Shown here: in pieces, positions 1 through 7,160 of the stretch
Layout of the letters: each line of letters opens with the position of its first letter
How positions within the stretch are numbered: position 1 is the first letter of the stretch
Assembly: GCA_017561575.1 (NCBI GenBank)
Contig: JAFZBS010000010.1
Span: 62,001 to 126,000 of the forward strand
DNA: 64,000 nucleotides
DNA from: Candidatus Saccharimonadota bacterium
GTDB lineage: Bacteria > Patescibacteriota > Saccharimonadia > Saccharimonadales > Saccharimonadaceae
Direction: 5' to 3'
Position numbers and translations under genes: made by a program
The notes under the pieces: generated by a model
Told to the model about the DNA's origin: nothing
Databases searched by the model: none
What the model saw: only the letters and a program-made list of their open reading frames with translations

Positions 1-914
1 TCTGGCGTAAATGCTTGGTTTTTGTCTGACTTCCCAACGTATTTATTGAATGTGGTAAAGAAAAGATTTAATAAATCCTGCCCAGCCGTACTCCTATCAT
101 TAATAAATGGGACTACATTGTCATCAATAAAGCTAATAATTTGTTTTAATTCGTCATATGTAAGGCTCGTTACATCCTGATCGTCTAGGACTTTGTTGCT
201 TAGAATAGCCAATTTGCTAGCCTTGTTTAAACTTCCGCTCTTTGCAAGTAATCCCTCTAGTATTTCTTTGATATTTTTAAGTAGTATTTTTTCCGGCAAT
301 ACAGTATTCCCAGTTTCTGGGTCAATCGTAGGTTTAAGCGATTTGTAAACTAAGCCATTTTTAAGCGCCAACAAGCATGTTCCAACAAATTGACTTCGCA
401 ATTTCTCATTTACGCCATCTGAATGAAGCATCTCATTCAGTAGTTTAATAGAGTCAACAATTTTGATTTTGTCATTTACTTTTCCGAAACAAAGGTCTTC
501 ATATTCTTTAAAACTTTTAATCACTCTCTCTGAATTGATTCGGTGTTCATCGTCTATAATTACTGATTGCCCATACCAGGTCCATACCCCATCGCCGTCC
601 GTCTCAGCAAGAATCGCCACAATCTTTTTGTCGGTATAATGCTTTTCGAACTTAACATAATCTTGCAGCTGCTTCTGTATTTTTGCTTTATCCCATCGAC
701 TAAAGAGACTCTTTGTTTCAACTAAGACAACTAGACGATCGTTTTCAAATCTAATGTCTAAAAAGTTGTGATTTGTGTCAGAATCGTTATTCTGAAGATC
801 TTTAATATTTACCCCAATCGAACTTAGGGCTTTCGCATAACTGAACTCTCCGTTTTCAGTATTGCCGGTTTGGTACTTGTCACCAATGGTTTGAATAATA
901 TCGAATCGTTTCAT
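1..914 (-). CDS. Restriction-modification enzyme, N-terminal part (nuclease plus start of N-6 methylase), cut by window edge
   Basis: From an ATG at 914 the frame stays open for 304 codons to the window edge, so the C-terminus is missing. Residues 53-68 hold LDIRF then LVVLVETK, the D...ExK pattern of a PD-(D/E)XK nuclease like the HsdR N-terminal domain (D53, E66, K68 as I count). The last visible residues contain FNKYVGKSDKNQAFTP, a sequence typical of N-6 adenine methylases just before their SAM-binding motif. Seen: nuclease-like and methylase-like parts in one frame. Inferred: a single-chain type IIG or type I-like restriction-modification enzyme. A consensus-like promoter lies just upstream, and AGGA precedes the ATG. 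The specificity part cannot be seen. Confidence 0.72.
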   Translation of the reverse strand, partial: MKRFDIIQTIGDKYQTGNTENGEFSYAKALSSIGVNIKDLQNNDSDTNHNFLDIRFENDRLVVLVETKSLFSRWDKAKIQKQLQDYVKFEKHYTDKKIVAILAETDGDGVWTWYGQSVIIDDEHRINSERVIKSFKEYEDLCFGKVNDKIKIVDSIKLLNEMLHSDGVNEKLRSQFVGTCLLALKNGLVYKSLKPTIDPETGNTVLPEKILLKNIKEILEGLLAKSGSLNKASKLAILSNKVLDDQDVTSLTYDELKQIISFIDDNVVPFINDRSTAGQDLLNLFFTTFNKYVGKSDKNQAFTP

Positions 915-937
915 TTTTATAATCCTATTTAACAATT

Positions 938-966
938 ATTATAGTTCAAAATGCTTATGTTTACAA
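938..966 (-). promoter_or_regulatory. Promoter of the restriction-modification gene
   Basis: On the minus strand TTGTAA (966-961), a 17-bp spacer and TATAAT (943-938) form a good sigma-70 type promoter. The spacer contains ACATAAGCATTTT. Nearly the same 29-bp block precedes the gene at 6641, and the 13-mer recurs near 2460. Confidence 0.65.
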
Positions 967-1096
967 GCCCATTGGGCACTTTTTTAAAATTGTAGCGTTC
1001 ATAATATGTAAACCTTTACCGTCTTATGTCAAGAAAAAATCCCACCCCTATTATCTGCACAATAACTTTCAAAACCCGATTGTGTCCAAGTGGATG

Positions 1097-1345
1097 CTAT
1101 CTATTGACGAATTGACAGAATGTTTTATTAGAATCGTCGCCGTAATGGTTGATATCTTCCGGTTCGGCCCAGAGCGAAAGCTTGTGAACGCGCCACTTAC
1201 CTATGAAAAACATCTGAACCATCGCGTCATTCACGTCGCGGTTATTTAGCGCGCGTGGAATGTATGCGAGGGAAAAGTAGTACCATTTGCCGTCTTCGGC
1301 GTCTAACCGTGCAAAAACGCGCTTACCGCGCCCAAAAAGGCGCAC
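1097..1345 (-). pseudogene. Downstream half of the UAG-interrupted small gene (82 codons from GTG)
   Basis: This frame is the direct in-frame continuation of the protein ending at 1355. Only the TAG stop and three codons separate the two. The only start available is a GTG at 1345 without a Shine-Dalgarno sequence, so independent translation is doubtful. The product is rich in aromatic residues (KWYYFSLAYIPRAL) and has no family I recognise. If the TAG were read through or reverted, the whole protein would be about 155 residues. Confidence 0.4.
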
Positions 1346-1354
1346 ATCGAAGCA

Positions 1355-1561
1355 CTACGCTAGTGTTTCTAGGGAATAAGTCTTTAATTCGTGGATCGCG
1401 TCACGAACGGGCGACTCTATTAGTTCCATGCGCTCGAACTTGTCGTAATCGCGCGAATTGAATCTACCATTATGTTCGAGCATAAAGCTTTCAAGTTGCC
1501 GAGCGGTAACTGGTATTGGCTCACCGGGTTTAGCTTTCTTGAATGGGTGGCGTTTTGCCAT
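1355..1561 (-). CDS. Small hypothetical protein, upstream half of a UAG-interrupted frame
   Basis: This 68-residue basic protein has a good start: GAGG lies a few bases before the ATG at 1561. I recognise no family. The frame ends in a TAG at 1357-1355, but the same frame continues open for another 85 codons directly after it. The two halves may therefore be one gene broken by a nonsense mutation. Base composition is visibly GC-richer than the neighbouring AT-rich genes, which may point to a separate origin. It could still be a short intact gene in its own right. Confidence 0.5.
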   Translation of the reverse strand: MAKRHPFKKAKPGEPIPVTARQLESFMLEHNGRFNSRDYDKFERMELIESPVRDAIHELKTYSLETLA

Positions 1562-1604
1562 TTTAACCTCGTTTCTCTAGAGGGTGCACAGTATGAAAGC
1601 GGTG

Positions 1605-2393
1605 TTACTTTTGACGAGAATACTTATTGAGGCTCATTATATCTCCGAATTCATAAAATTGATGATATACTTTTGGATACCTTCTATTTTTTAGTGGATT
1701 AATACCGTCAGCCCTTTCGATGAGTAGCTTGTATTTATATGTGGTTACTACGCCCGAGGTGCTAACTACGTCTAAATCAAATTCAATTCTATAGTATTTA
1801 TGTGCTTGGAATATTTCTAGATCGGAATGGATATCAGCAAAATAAAACCCCTCTGACTCACTATTCTTTTCGTGGTATGGAGTGAACTCTACTTGGATCT
1901 TCTTCTTTTCTTTTTGGATCCAAATTGACTCACTGGCTCCATCAACCTTATACATCTCAGAATATGGGATAAGAGCCATATTTTTAATATATATTTCTTT
2001 AAGCGGAGTATTGCGCGTATCGTAAAACTTAAGCTCGAAGATATTATTGTCTATTTTAATAATTTGCTCTTTACAGAACTTTATCAATGGATAGTTTTGA
2101 GCGACAATGGAGTTTTCTAGCTGTGCATCATTAATTTCCGCTAGCCGTTTGTTCTGTTCTATCGATACTATCCCTAGACAAATTGCCGCTATTGCTGACA
2201 CGAACGTGCATATTATCATAGCCCAATCAAAGCGTAGATGTATGTTAAGGGTGTCTGCTAAATTAAACATATCCCCAATTAGTATTGCAATAATGATTGC
2301 TGAAAAGATTCTCAAAATCCATACTAGTGGATAATATATACTGTTTTGAAGATCATTTTTCCCGTTGCCTTTGCTTTTATCCTTTTTGCGCAT
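1605..2393 (-). CDS. Membrane protein of unknown function with two N-terminal membrane segments
   Basis: The product has about 262 residues. A charged N-terminus (KKDKSKGNGKND) is followed by two hydrophobic segments at roughly residues 25-45 and 57-80, then a polar domain of about 170 residues rich in beta-like stretches. I do not recognise the soluble domain. I chose the ATG at 2393 over a TTG four codons upstream. No strong Shine-Dalgarno sequence is seen. A TGGTATAAT extended -10 at 2427-2419 would drive it. The upstream sequence belongs to the repeat shared with the region before the TfoX-like gene at 10444. Confidence 0.6.
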   Translation of the reverse strand: MRKKDKSKGNGKNDLQNSIYYPLVWILRIFSAIIIAILIGDMFNLADTLNIHLRFDWAMIICTFVSAIAAICLGIVSIEQNKRLAEINDAQLENSIVAQNYPLIKFCKEQIIKIDNNIFELKFYDTRNTPLKEIYIKNMALIPYSEMYKVDGASESIWIQKEKKKIQVEFTPYHEKNSESEGFYFADIHSDLEIFQAHKYYRIEFDLDVVSTSGVVTTYKYKLLIERADGINPLKNRRYPKVYHQFYEFGDIMSLNKYSRQK

Positions 2394-2418
2394 ATTAAAT
2401 TCCAAATTACTTATTACT

Positions 2419-2440
2419 ATTATACCATTGACATTGTATT
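2419..2440 (-). promoter_or_regulatory. Promoter block shared with the one before the TfoX-like gene
   Basis: A 22-bp block ending in TGTCAATGGTATAAT is identical here and at 10405-10426 on the plus strand. Each copy stands upstream of a different gene and downstream of the same repeat. The extended -10 (TGnTATAAT) is the recognisable core. Confidence 0.6.
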
Positions 2441-2501
2441 TTAATTATTTCATAAAATGCTTATGTCATCTTAGGCTGAAGCTACATTTGCTCTAATAAT
2501 C

Positions 2502-2674
2502 CTTAAAAGTTCGAATCTCTTTGCCTGTATATGTATACCTCAGAACTCGCAGGGCATCAGAATAGGGTAGTCCTTTTTAGGTATAACCTTGATCTTAGCC
2601 GTGTATTCGGGGTGGTCAATACACCAGTCCACCACCATGCAAAGCCGAGCAACAACGTCTGGTCGCCCCTCACC
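2502..2674 (-). repeat. Inverted-repeat copy 1 carrying a conserved 3' gene fragment
   Basis: This segment is a near-identical inverted copy of 10171-10342. It has a 45-codon open frame (2674 to 2540, ending TGA) with the start GEGRPDVVARLCMVV and the end PKKDYPILMPCEF. Against copy 2 the frame shows five silent differences and only two amino-acid changes (P/L, I/V), a pattern of coding constraint. No good start codon is seen, so it looks like the tail of a gene copied to two places. Similarity continues about 35 bp past the stop. It fills most of the gap between 2393 and 2725, where I see no other gene. Confidence 0.7.
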
Positions 2675-2724
2675 AAATGAAGAGCATCTCCATCAAATCT
2701 TTTAGCCACCTCATAGCTCAAAAG

Positions 2725-3147
2725 CTACTTCTTAAATCCATTCAAAAACTCCAACGCCTTCTTCGCCATCTCCGGATCTCTCGGTTTCATCAAGAAAAAC
2801 CCATCCAGCACATAATTCTGCTCTAACACCATCTTTTCGGATTCAAACAAATTATCATCAAACCATACAAAATCCGAATCCATATCTATCGCTTCAGTTT
2901 TCAATGCTCCCCACTCTGTTGGTAGAACCTTGCTACACAGCTCATTTACGAATTCATCATCAAACTCACCTCTTAGCGCAGCAGCCACATGATTCTCTCC
3001 GCCACGACAATGCGTCGTCAACCAATAAACCGCCCCCGGATAATTATCCAAGCAATATCTCAAAAAAGCGACAATATCTTCCCTTGGTGAAGCCACACCC
3101 CTAATAACCCCATCAATATCTAAATAAATTTTATCAACCTTTTCCAT
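2725..3147 (-). CDS. HAD-like hydrolase, small
   Basis: A 140-residue protein opening with YLDIDGVI, the DxD nucleophile motif of the HAD superfamily. WLTTHC follows around residue 43 (motif II position), and FVWFDDNLFE near residue 95 resembles the acidic motif IV. These suggest a phosphatase-type fold. There is no visible cap domain and the substrate is unknown. It is the last gene of a minus-strand operon starting at 5603, with 8 bp between it and the GrpB-like gene. Many such proteins are annotated only as hypothetical, so the family call is firmer than any function. Confidence 0.65.
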   Translation of the reverse strand: MEKVDKIYLDIDGVIRGVASPREDIVAFLRYCLDNYPGAVYWLTTHCRGGENHVAAALRGEFDDEFVNELCSKVLPTEWGALKTEAIDMDSDFVWFDDNLFESEKMVLEQNYVLDGFFLMKPRDPEMAKKALEFLNGFKK

Positions 3148-3155
3148 ATTTCAAT

Positions 3156-3689
3156 TTACTTCCCGCTGGATTTTCTTTCCTTTGCTCTCTCAAGCAACTC
3201 TTTCACATACACACTTTTTAACGCTTTATATTTCTTCCTGTCATATCCCGCCTCACGTGCAAACTCCAATTTCATCTTAAAATACTCTTGAGCCTCCTCC
3301 GGATGCGCCCTCAAATAATCGCGCAGTTTCAGCATATTCAAACATTCCTCGGAATCCTTCACCACAATATGCACATGATAGTCCCCCTCCCCAGTCTCTC
3401 TATCAACGCCATCGTCATCCTTTCGCCACGCCATAAAAATCCTATCCGGATGCGTATCGTGCCCTTCACGATATCCAGCCGACGCCAACAAATCACGGAC
3501 CACCGCCATCCTATCCGTAGAACCAACACCAACCAAAATATCCACGATATTTTTCCCGCCAATTCCTACCGCCGAGCTCCCCACATGCTCAATCACTACA
3601 TCGGACCCTAGGATTTCACGTAGCCTCTTCACCTCCGCATTAAATCGTTCTTTTAATTCTATGTTATACTCTTTAATATCAACGCTCAT
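3156..3689 (-). CDS. GrpB family protein (UPF0157), nucleotidyltransferase-like
   Basis: The 177-residue product carries IEHVGSSAVGIGGKNIVDI around residues 34-52, the hallmark of the GrpB/UPF0157 family, which has a nucleotidyltransferase-like fold. A conserved HVHIVV stretch sits near residue 105. The biochemical role of the family is not settled. In this operon it lies between a CYTH protein and a HAD hydrolase, which suggests work on nucleotides or phosphorylated small molecules. That is inference from context only. Length is normal for the family. Confidence 0.8.
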   Translation of the reverse strand: MSVDIKEYNIELKERFNAEVKRLREILGSDVVIEHVGSSAVGIGGKNIVDILVGVGSTDRMAVVRDLLASAGYREGHDTHPDRIFMAWRKDDDGVDRETGEGDYHVHIVVKDSEECLNMLKLRDYLRAHPEEAQEYFKMKLEFAREAGYDRKKYKALKSVYVKELLERAKERKSSGK

Positions 3690-3720
3690 CGTTTTTCGCC
3701 CTACAAATCATTCTAAAAAA

Positions 3721-4254
3721 TCACTTAATACCATCAACATTAATTCTTTTATACCCAAATCTCTCCAGCTCCCCCTCAATCTCTTCGTACTTTTTCCCCG
3801 CTAGCATCCCACCAGCAATAAACTCTTCCGGCGTCACATCTGCGAGCATACTTTCTGGCATCACAAACTCATCTTTCTCTCTAGCATTTGCAAATTCAAA
3901 CTCCACCAACACTAATCCAGCTAAATCACCATAAAACACGTCTACCTCTGCATCATGCCCATCAATCTTTGCATAATATCTTCTCTTTTCCACCCGTTTC
4001 TTACTGCACGAAGAAAGCGCCTCATATTCGCGCAAACTAAGCTTAATTGTTTGTTCCACCTGCTCCGAAGCATCGTCAGACACCACCGTCTTCTTCGTCA
4101 TAAAATACTTATCAGCCTTTTTCCTCAGCCGTAAACTAGCAAGGCCATCCCCCTCCGGAATATAAATATCCACAATCTCCACATAATCCGCCCCATCGAT
4201 TTCTTTGGGCAACTCTTTAGCTAGATAAGTCCGTTCTAATTCTAAACTATCCAT
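3721..4254 (-). CDS. CYTH domain protein (triphosphate tunnel enzyme family)
   Basis: The 177-residue product starts with ELERTYL, corresponding to the ExExK signature of CYTH enzymes but with T where the lysine is expected. Alternating charged strands follow (RLRKKADKYFMTKK, VEKRRYYAKIDG, VDVFYGDLAGLVLVEFEF), ending with the acidic strand that binds metal in this family. Members hydrolyse inorganic triphosphate, thiamine triphosphate or make cyclic AMP. Which applies here is unknown, and the changed signature may weaken catalysis. It overlaps the metal-dependent hydrolase gene by 8 bp, so the two are translationally coupled. Confidence 0.78.
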   Translation of the reverse strand: MDSLELERTYLAKELPKEIDGADYVEIVDIYIPEGDGLASLRLRKKADKYFMTKKTVVSDDASEQVEQTIKLSLREYEALSSCSKKRVEKRRYYAKIDGHDAEVDVFYGDLAGLVLVEFEFANAREKDEFVMPESMLADVTPEEFIAGGMLAGKKYEEIEGELERFGYKRINVDGIK

Positions 4255-4816
4255 TTTTCTTCATCACCTTCACCTTATCACCAAGCCCTGCTTCCTCACA
4301 CAAACTCAAAAACTCATCCACTGTCGCAATTTCCGGGTATCCGCTCACATCCGTCCGATAATGCATCGGAACAATGCACTTCGGCCGACAAGCTTCGCAA
4401 ATCTTCACCGCCATCTCCGCATCAATCGTATAATGTCCACCCACCGGAATTAACAAATAATCCGCATCCGAAATCGCCGCCATTTGTCCCTCGTTAGGAA
4501 AATGCCCCAAATCCCCAAGATGCACCAACTTCTCACCCGAAGCGGAAGTAATCACAAAAATCGTATTCGGCCCACGAAGCGTCCCGCCAACATCATCATG
4601 AAAACTCGCTACCTCAGAAACCTTCAACCCACAATCCCCCGGCACTATCTCCACACATTCCACCCCACTATGATCCGCATGCCCATGCGAACAAATCACC
4701 CGCACGCCAGTCGTGCGTAGAGGCGAAAGCCCCGGCACCGATCCATCCTTATACGGGTCAATTACCAAAGCATCGTCCAACTTAAAACACGAGTGTCCAA
4801 GATATTCTATTTTCAT
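4247..4816 (-). CDS. Metallo-beta-lactamase fold hydrolase, UPF0173-like
   Basis: The 189-residue product has the metal-binding signature SHGHADHSG at about residue 43, then HLGDLGHFPN, LLIPVGGHYTID and IVPMHYRT. Together these are typical of the UPF0173/YtkL-like branch of the metallo-beta-lactamase superfamily. It starts with MKIEYLGHSCFKL, the usual N-terminus of that group. A hydrolase acting on a small molecule or nucleic-acid bond is likely, but the substrate is unknown. AGGTTTAAA precedes the ATG. It belongs to the 5603-2725 operon. Confidence 0.85.
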   Translation of the reverse strand: MKIEYLGHSCFKLDDALVIDPYKDGSVPGLSPLRTTGVRVICSHGHADHSGVECVEIVPGDCGLKVSEVASFHDDVGGTLRGPNTIFVITSASGEKLVHLGDLGHFPNEGQMAAISDADYLLIPVGGHYTIDAEMAVKICEACRPKCIVPMHYRTDVSGYPEIATVDEFLSLCEEAGLGDKVKVMKKNG

Positions 4817-4831
4817 TTTAAACCTCCGTCG

Positions 4832-5299
4832 TTAATAAATCTTCTTCTCCATACGATTATATTCATCAAATAACTTAAGACAAATTTCTCTTTCCCTCTC
4901 CTCCAAAAATCCTTCCGGCAAACCACTCCTTCCACCCATCATCTTGTTAATCTCCACATCCCTAAACCCAATCCGCGCATTATCCTCAATCGTACATCCA
5001 TAATAAACCTTATCAATATTCGCCCACATAATCCCAGCAAGACACATCGGGCATGGCTCACCAGTCGTATACAGTTCGCAACCAGACAAATCATAAGTTC
5101 CGAGCTTCTGCTCAGCCTTCCTAATCGCATCAATTTCACCGTGACACGTCGAATCATTATTCGAAAGCACTCTGTTATGCCCCGAAGCCACTACCTCACC
5201 ATCTTTCACTATCACTGCACCAAACGGCCCACCATGGCCATTCAAAATCCCTTCCCTTGCCTCGTCAATCGCCATTTCCATGAACTTTTTATTGTACAT
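4832..5299 (-). CDS. Nucleoside/guanine deaminase of the cytidine deaminase superfamily
   Basis: The 155-residue product has the zinc motifs CHGEIDAI (around residue 57) and EPCPMCLAGI (around residue 84), plus GGPFGAVIVKDGEVV near the N-terminus. This arrangement fits guanine deaminase (GuaD-type), with the tRNA adenosine deaminase TadA as the close alternative. I chose the ATG at 5299 because AAGGGGG lies 7 bases upstream. A longer start at 5323 would extend into the preceding gene, which already overlaps by 11 bp. It would release ammonia from a purine base. Confidence 0.85.
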   Translation of the reverse strand: MYNKKFMEMAIDEAREGILNGHGGPFGAVIVKDGEVVASGHNRVLSNNDSTCHGEIDAIRKAEQKLGTYDLSGCELYTTGEPCPMCLAGIMWANIDKVYYGCTIEDNARIGFRDVEINKMMGGRSGLPEGFLEEREREICLKLFDEYNRMEKKIY

Positions 5300-5603
5300 T
5301 TTCGCCCCCTTTAAACATTGCATACATATTCCCTTTATAATTCAATATCAGATCATCATCTTTTTTTCTTTTCATCCACTCAGTAACATCAACACCAAAA
5401 TTTTTCTTTAATCCTGCTTCCTCATATTCAAGCTCAGACATATAATCTCGTTCCCAAACGCCATACAAGACACCGCCAGAATCCTCATAAAAATACAGCT
5501 CCTCGTCCGGTCCAGCATTAACTCGTCGCACAAAACGAAGCTCCGGCACCTCAAACTCCGCCAATATTTTTTTTAATCCATCTTCATCTTTATAATCAAT
5601 CAT
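5289..5603 (-). CDS. Small acidic hypothetical protein, first gene of the 5603-2725 operon
   Basis: The product has 104 residues, strongly acidic in the first half and lysine-rich near the end (EWMKRKKDDD). I recognise no family. It probably heads the operon: a perfect promoter (TTGACA, 17 bp, TATAAT) stands with its -10 exactly 6 bases before the ATG, predicting an mRNA starting on the initiation codon. The 3' end overlaps the deaminase start by 11 bp. Confidence 0.65.
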   Translation of the reverse strand: MIDYKDEDGLKKILAEFEVPELRFVRRVNAGPDEELYFYEDSGGVLYGVWERDYMSELEYEEAGLKKNFGVDVTEWMKRKKDDDLILNYKGNMYAMFKGGENVQ

Positions 5604-5609
5604 AAAGCC

Positions 5610-5638
5610 ATTATAAGTTGAAAAAGGGCCGGTGTCAA
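5610..5638 (-). promoter_or_regulatory. Perfect consensus promoter nested in a terminator
   Basis: TTGACA (5638-5633), 17-bp spacer, TATAAT (5615-5610), then 6 bases and the ATG at 5603. The -35 hexamer lies wholly in the loop of the terminator of the upstream gene, and the spacer is made of the terminator's 3' stem arm and T-tract. Confidence 0.8.
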
Positions 5639-5654
5639 ACCGACCCGGCCCTTT
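5621..5654 (-). terminator. Intrinsic terminator of the coiled-coil gene
   Basis: A 10-bp stem, AAAGGGCCGG (5654-5645) with CCGGCCCTTT (5632-5623), has a 12-base loop and runs into a short T-tract. It lies 16 bp after the stop codon at 5670. Confidence 0.82.
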
Positions 5655-5669
5655 CCACCCTTTTTGAGG

Positions 5670-6641
5670 TTATGCGTTATGTGTCGGCCTGCCGCGATCA
5701 TTGATCAGGTAATCGCTATGGTCCGTCCACGCATCGCGAAGATACGTCACATTTCCATACCGATCAATCACCGCGTGGCCATGGCCTAAACCATCACCAG
5801 CTTCAGCAAGCCCGGCAAAATAAACATCCGTCGCACCACTGCCATCATCGCGCGGCACCACCTTGGCATTGTGCCCAAAGATGCTTCCAAGATAAAACGG
5901 CTTCGTCTTCACGAGCGCCATATTGACCTTGTCGGTCATCCTACGCTCATTATCGCGCTTCGCCGCCTTGACTTCTTCAAGCCTCCGCCTGAATTCGTCC
6001 TTCGCCTTGAGATAGATGTCCTGATAGACATCAAATTCCTTCTTGCAGGAATCGCGCACCGCCTTCAGGCGCTTGAACTCCGTTTCCATGCTCTCGTGCC
6101 GAGACTTTGCCCTGTCAAACAAGGACCGGGCGCTACGATACGCCGAACTGTCAGTCTTAGAAGCCCGGCTTTCCGCGTTTCTTTTTGCTTCCTTGATTTC
6201 ACGGATTAGCTCACCGACTTCTTCGTTCAACGCGTCGCGCCGTTCCCTATGTGCATGGCCCTCTTCAGACAGGACCTTCGCTTCAGCCTTATCGCCATAC
6301 TGATAAGCAGCACCCGCACGCTCAAAGCAGTTCTTCATCTGCTGGTGCTCGTAGTCCGCCTCCTGGCGCAAAGATTCAATTCTGGGATTGTTTGTATCGC
6401 GAACAGTGCGAAATTCCTCCCAGATCCTACTATACGCCTCGCTTGAACTCTTCATCGCCTCGAATTCGCGATTCATCGTATCCCTAGCGGCGCATCTTTC
6501 TGCCCAAGCAGCCTGCATCCTATCGTATGCGGCACTTGCTTCCCCTCTCGCGCTTTCATAACGCGCGAACGCTTCCTGCTTCCTTCTGAATGCCTCTTCT
6601 TCGTGTTGACGGAGGACATCCAACTCGTAGTTGTGAGCCAT
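5670..6641 (-). CDS. Coiled-coil protein with a DUF1771-like segment
   Basis: The 323-residue product is almost entirely charged helix up to residue 235, as expected for a long coiled coil. Residues ~90-150 (RQEADYEHQ, AGAAYQYGDKAEAKVLSEEG, then HRERRDALNEE) match the DUF1771 pattern, usually found beside Smr nuclease domains. No Smr domain is present. The C-terminal ~80 residues are different and end with GHGHAVIDRYGNVTYL, a compact domain I do not recognise. The gene is visibly GC-richer than its neighbours, which may mean recent transfer. A GAGG-type Shine-Dalgarno and its own promoter precede it. Confidence 0.6.
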   Translation of the reverse strand: MAHNYELDVLRQHEEEAFRRKQEAFARYESARGEASAAYDRMQAAWAERCAARDTMNREFEAMKSSSEAYSRIWEEFRTVRDTNNPRIESLRQEADYEHQQMKNCFERAGAAYQYGDKAEAKVLSEEGHAHRERRDALNEEVGELIREIKEAKRNAESRASKTDSSAYRSARSLFDRAKSRHESMETEFKRLKAVRDSCKKEFDVYQDIYLKAKDEFRRRLEEVKAAKRDNERRMTDKVNMALVKTKPFYLGSIFGHNAKVVPRDDGSGATDVYFAGLAEAGDGLGHGHAVIDRYGNVTYLRDAWTDHSDYLINDRGRPTHNA

Positions 6642-6699
6642 GAATAATTCACCAACCTCATTTAAAAGTACAAGTCGTTTAAAAACTCGCCTAACATAT

Positions 6700-6728
6700 A
6701 TTATAACACAAAAAGCTTATTTTTACAA
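6700..6728 (-). promoter_or_regulatory. Promoter of the coiled-coil gene, near-copy of the one at 938-966
   Basis: TTGTAA (6728-6723), 17-bp spacer and TATAAT (6705-6700). Spacer and hexamers match the promoter of the restriction-modification gene at almost every position outside the last three spacer bases. The leader to the ATG at 6641 is about 50 bases. Confidence 0.65.
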
Positions 6729-6749
6729 CCCCCACAAACCCCATTAGGC

Positions 6750-7106
6750 CTATCCCACCCCAATTTTCACCGTATATTTATATAGCTTCTGTATATGATT
6801 TTCCAAAAAATAATAATGCTTTACATAAAACACCGTGAGCACTACCAAAATCAAAGTTACAATGTAGAGTGGCATAATTTCCAGCATTAACCCAAATTGT
6901 ATTACTGACCACATTGTAATCAAAACAAATTCCACTGCCATAAAAGCAAAGAATAGTGTCACCCTTAAATGTATCATTCTCTCATGTTGAAAATTTTCCA
7001 ACATCAACTGGTGCATTTTAAGTAATCTTTTTCTCTCAGCTGTTCCGTAGTCACGCTTTGCTTCACGCGCAATAAACTTCTCATAATCGCGAATCTTCTG
7101 CTCCAT
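6750..7106 (-). CDS. Small membrane protein with two membrane helices
   Basis: The 118-residue product has a charged helical N-terminus (~45 residues) and two hydrophobic segments around residues 47-67 and 73-95, with a short basic tail. I recognise no family. TATAAT stands 7 bases before the ATG, predicting a leaderless or nearly leaderless mRNA. It is transcribed divergently from murI. The start is well supported because the -10 would fall inside any longer version. Confidence 0.6.
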   Translation of the reverse strand: MEQKIRDYEKFIAREAKRDYGTAERKRLLKMHQLMLENFQHERMIHLRVTLFFAFMAVEFVLITMWSVIQFGLMLEIMPLYIVTLILVVLTVFYVKHYYFLENHIQKLYKYTVKIGVG

Positions 7107-7124
7107 ATCTTATATTATACTACA

Positions 7125-7153
7125 TAAACACCAACGCTATTATAGTGTATAAT
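7125..7153 (+). promoter_or_regulatory. murI promoter
   Basis: TAAACA (7125-7130), 17-bp spacer and TATAAT (7148-7153), then 7 bases before the murI ATG. The divergent gene's TATAAT overlaps the same short intergenic region. Confidence 0.6.
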
Positions 7154-7160
7154 AGTTACT

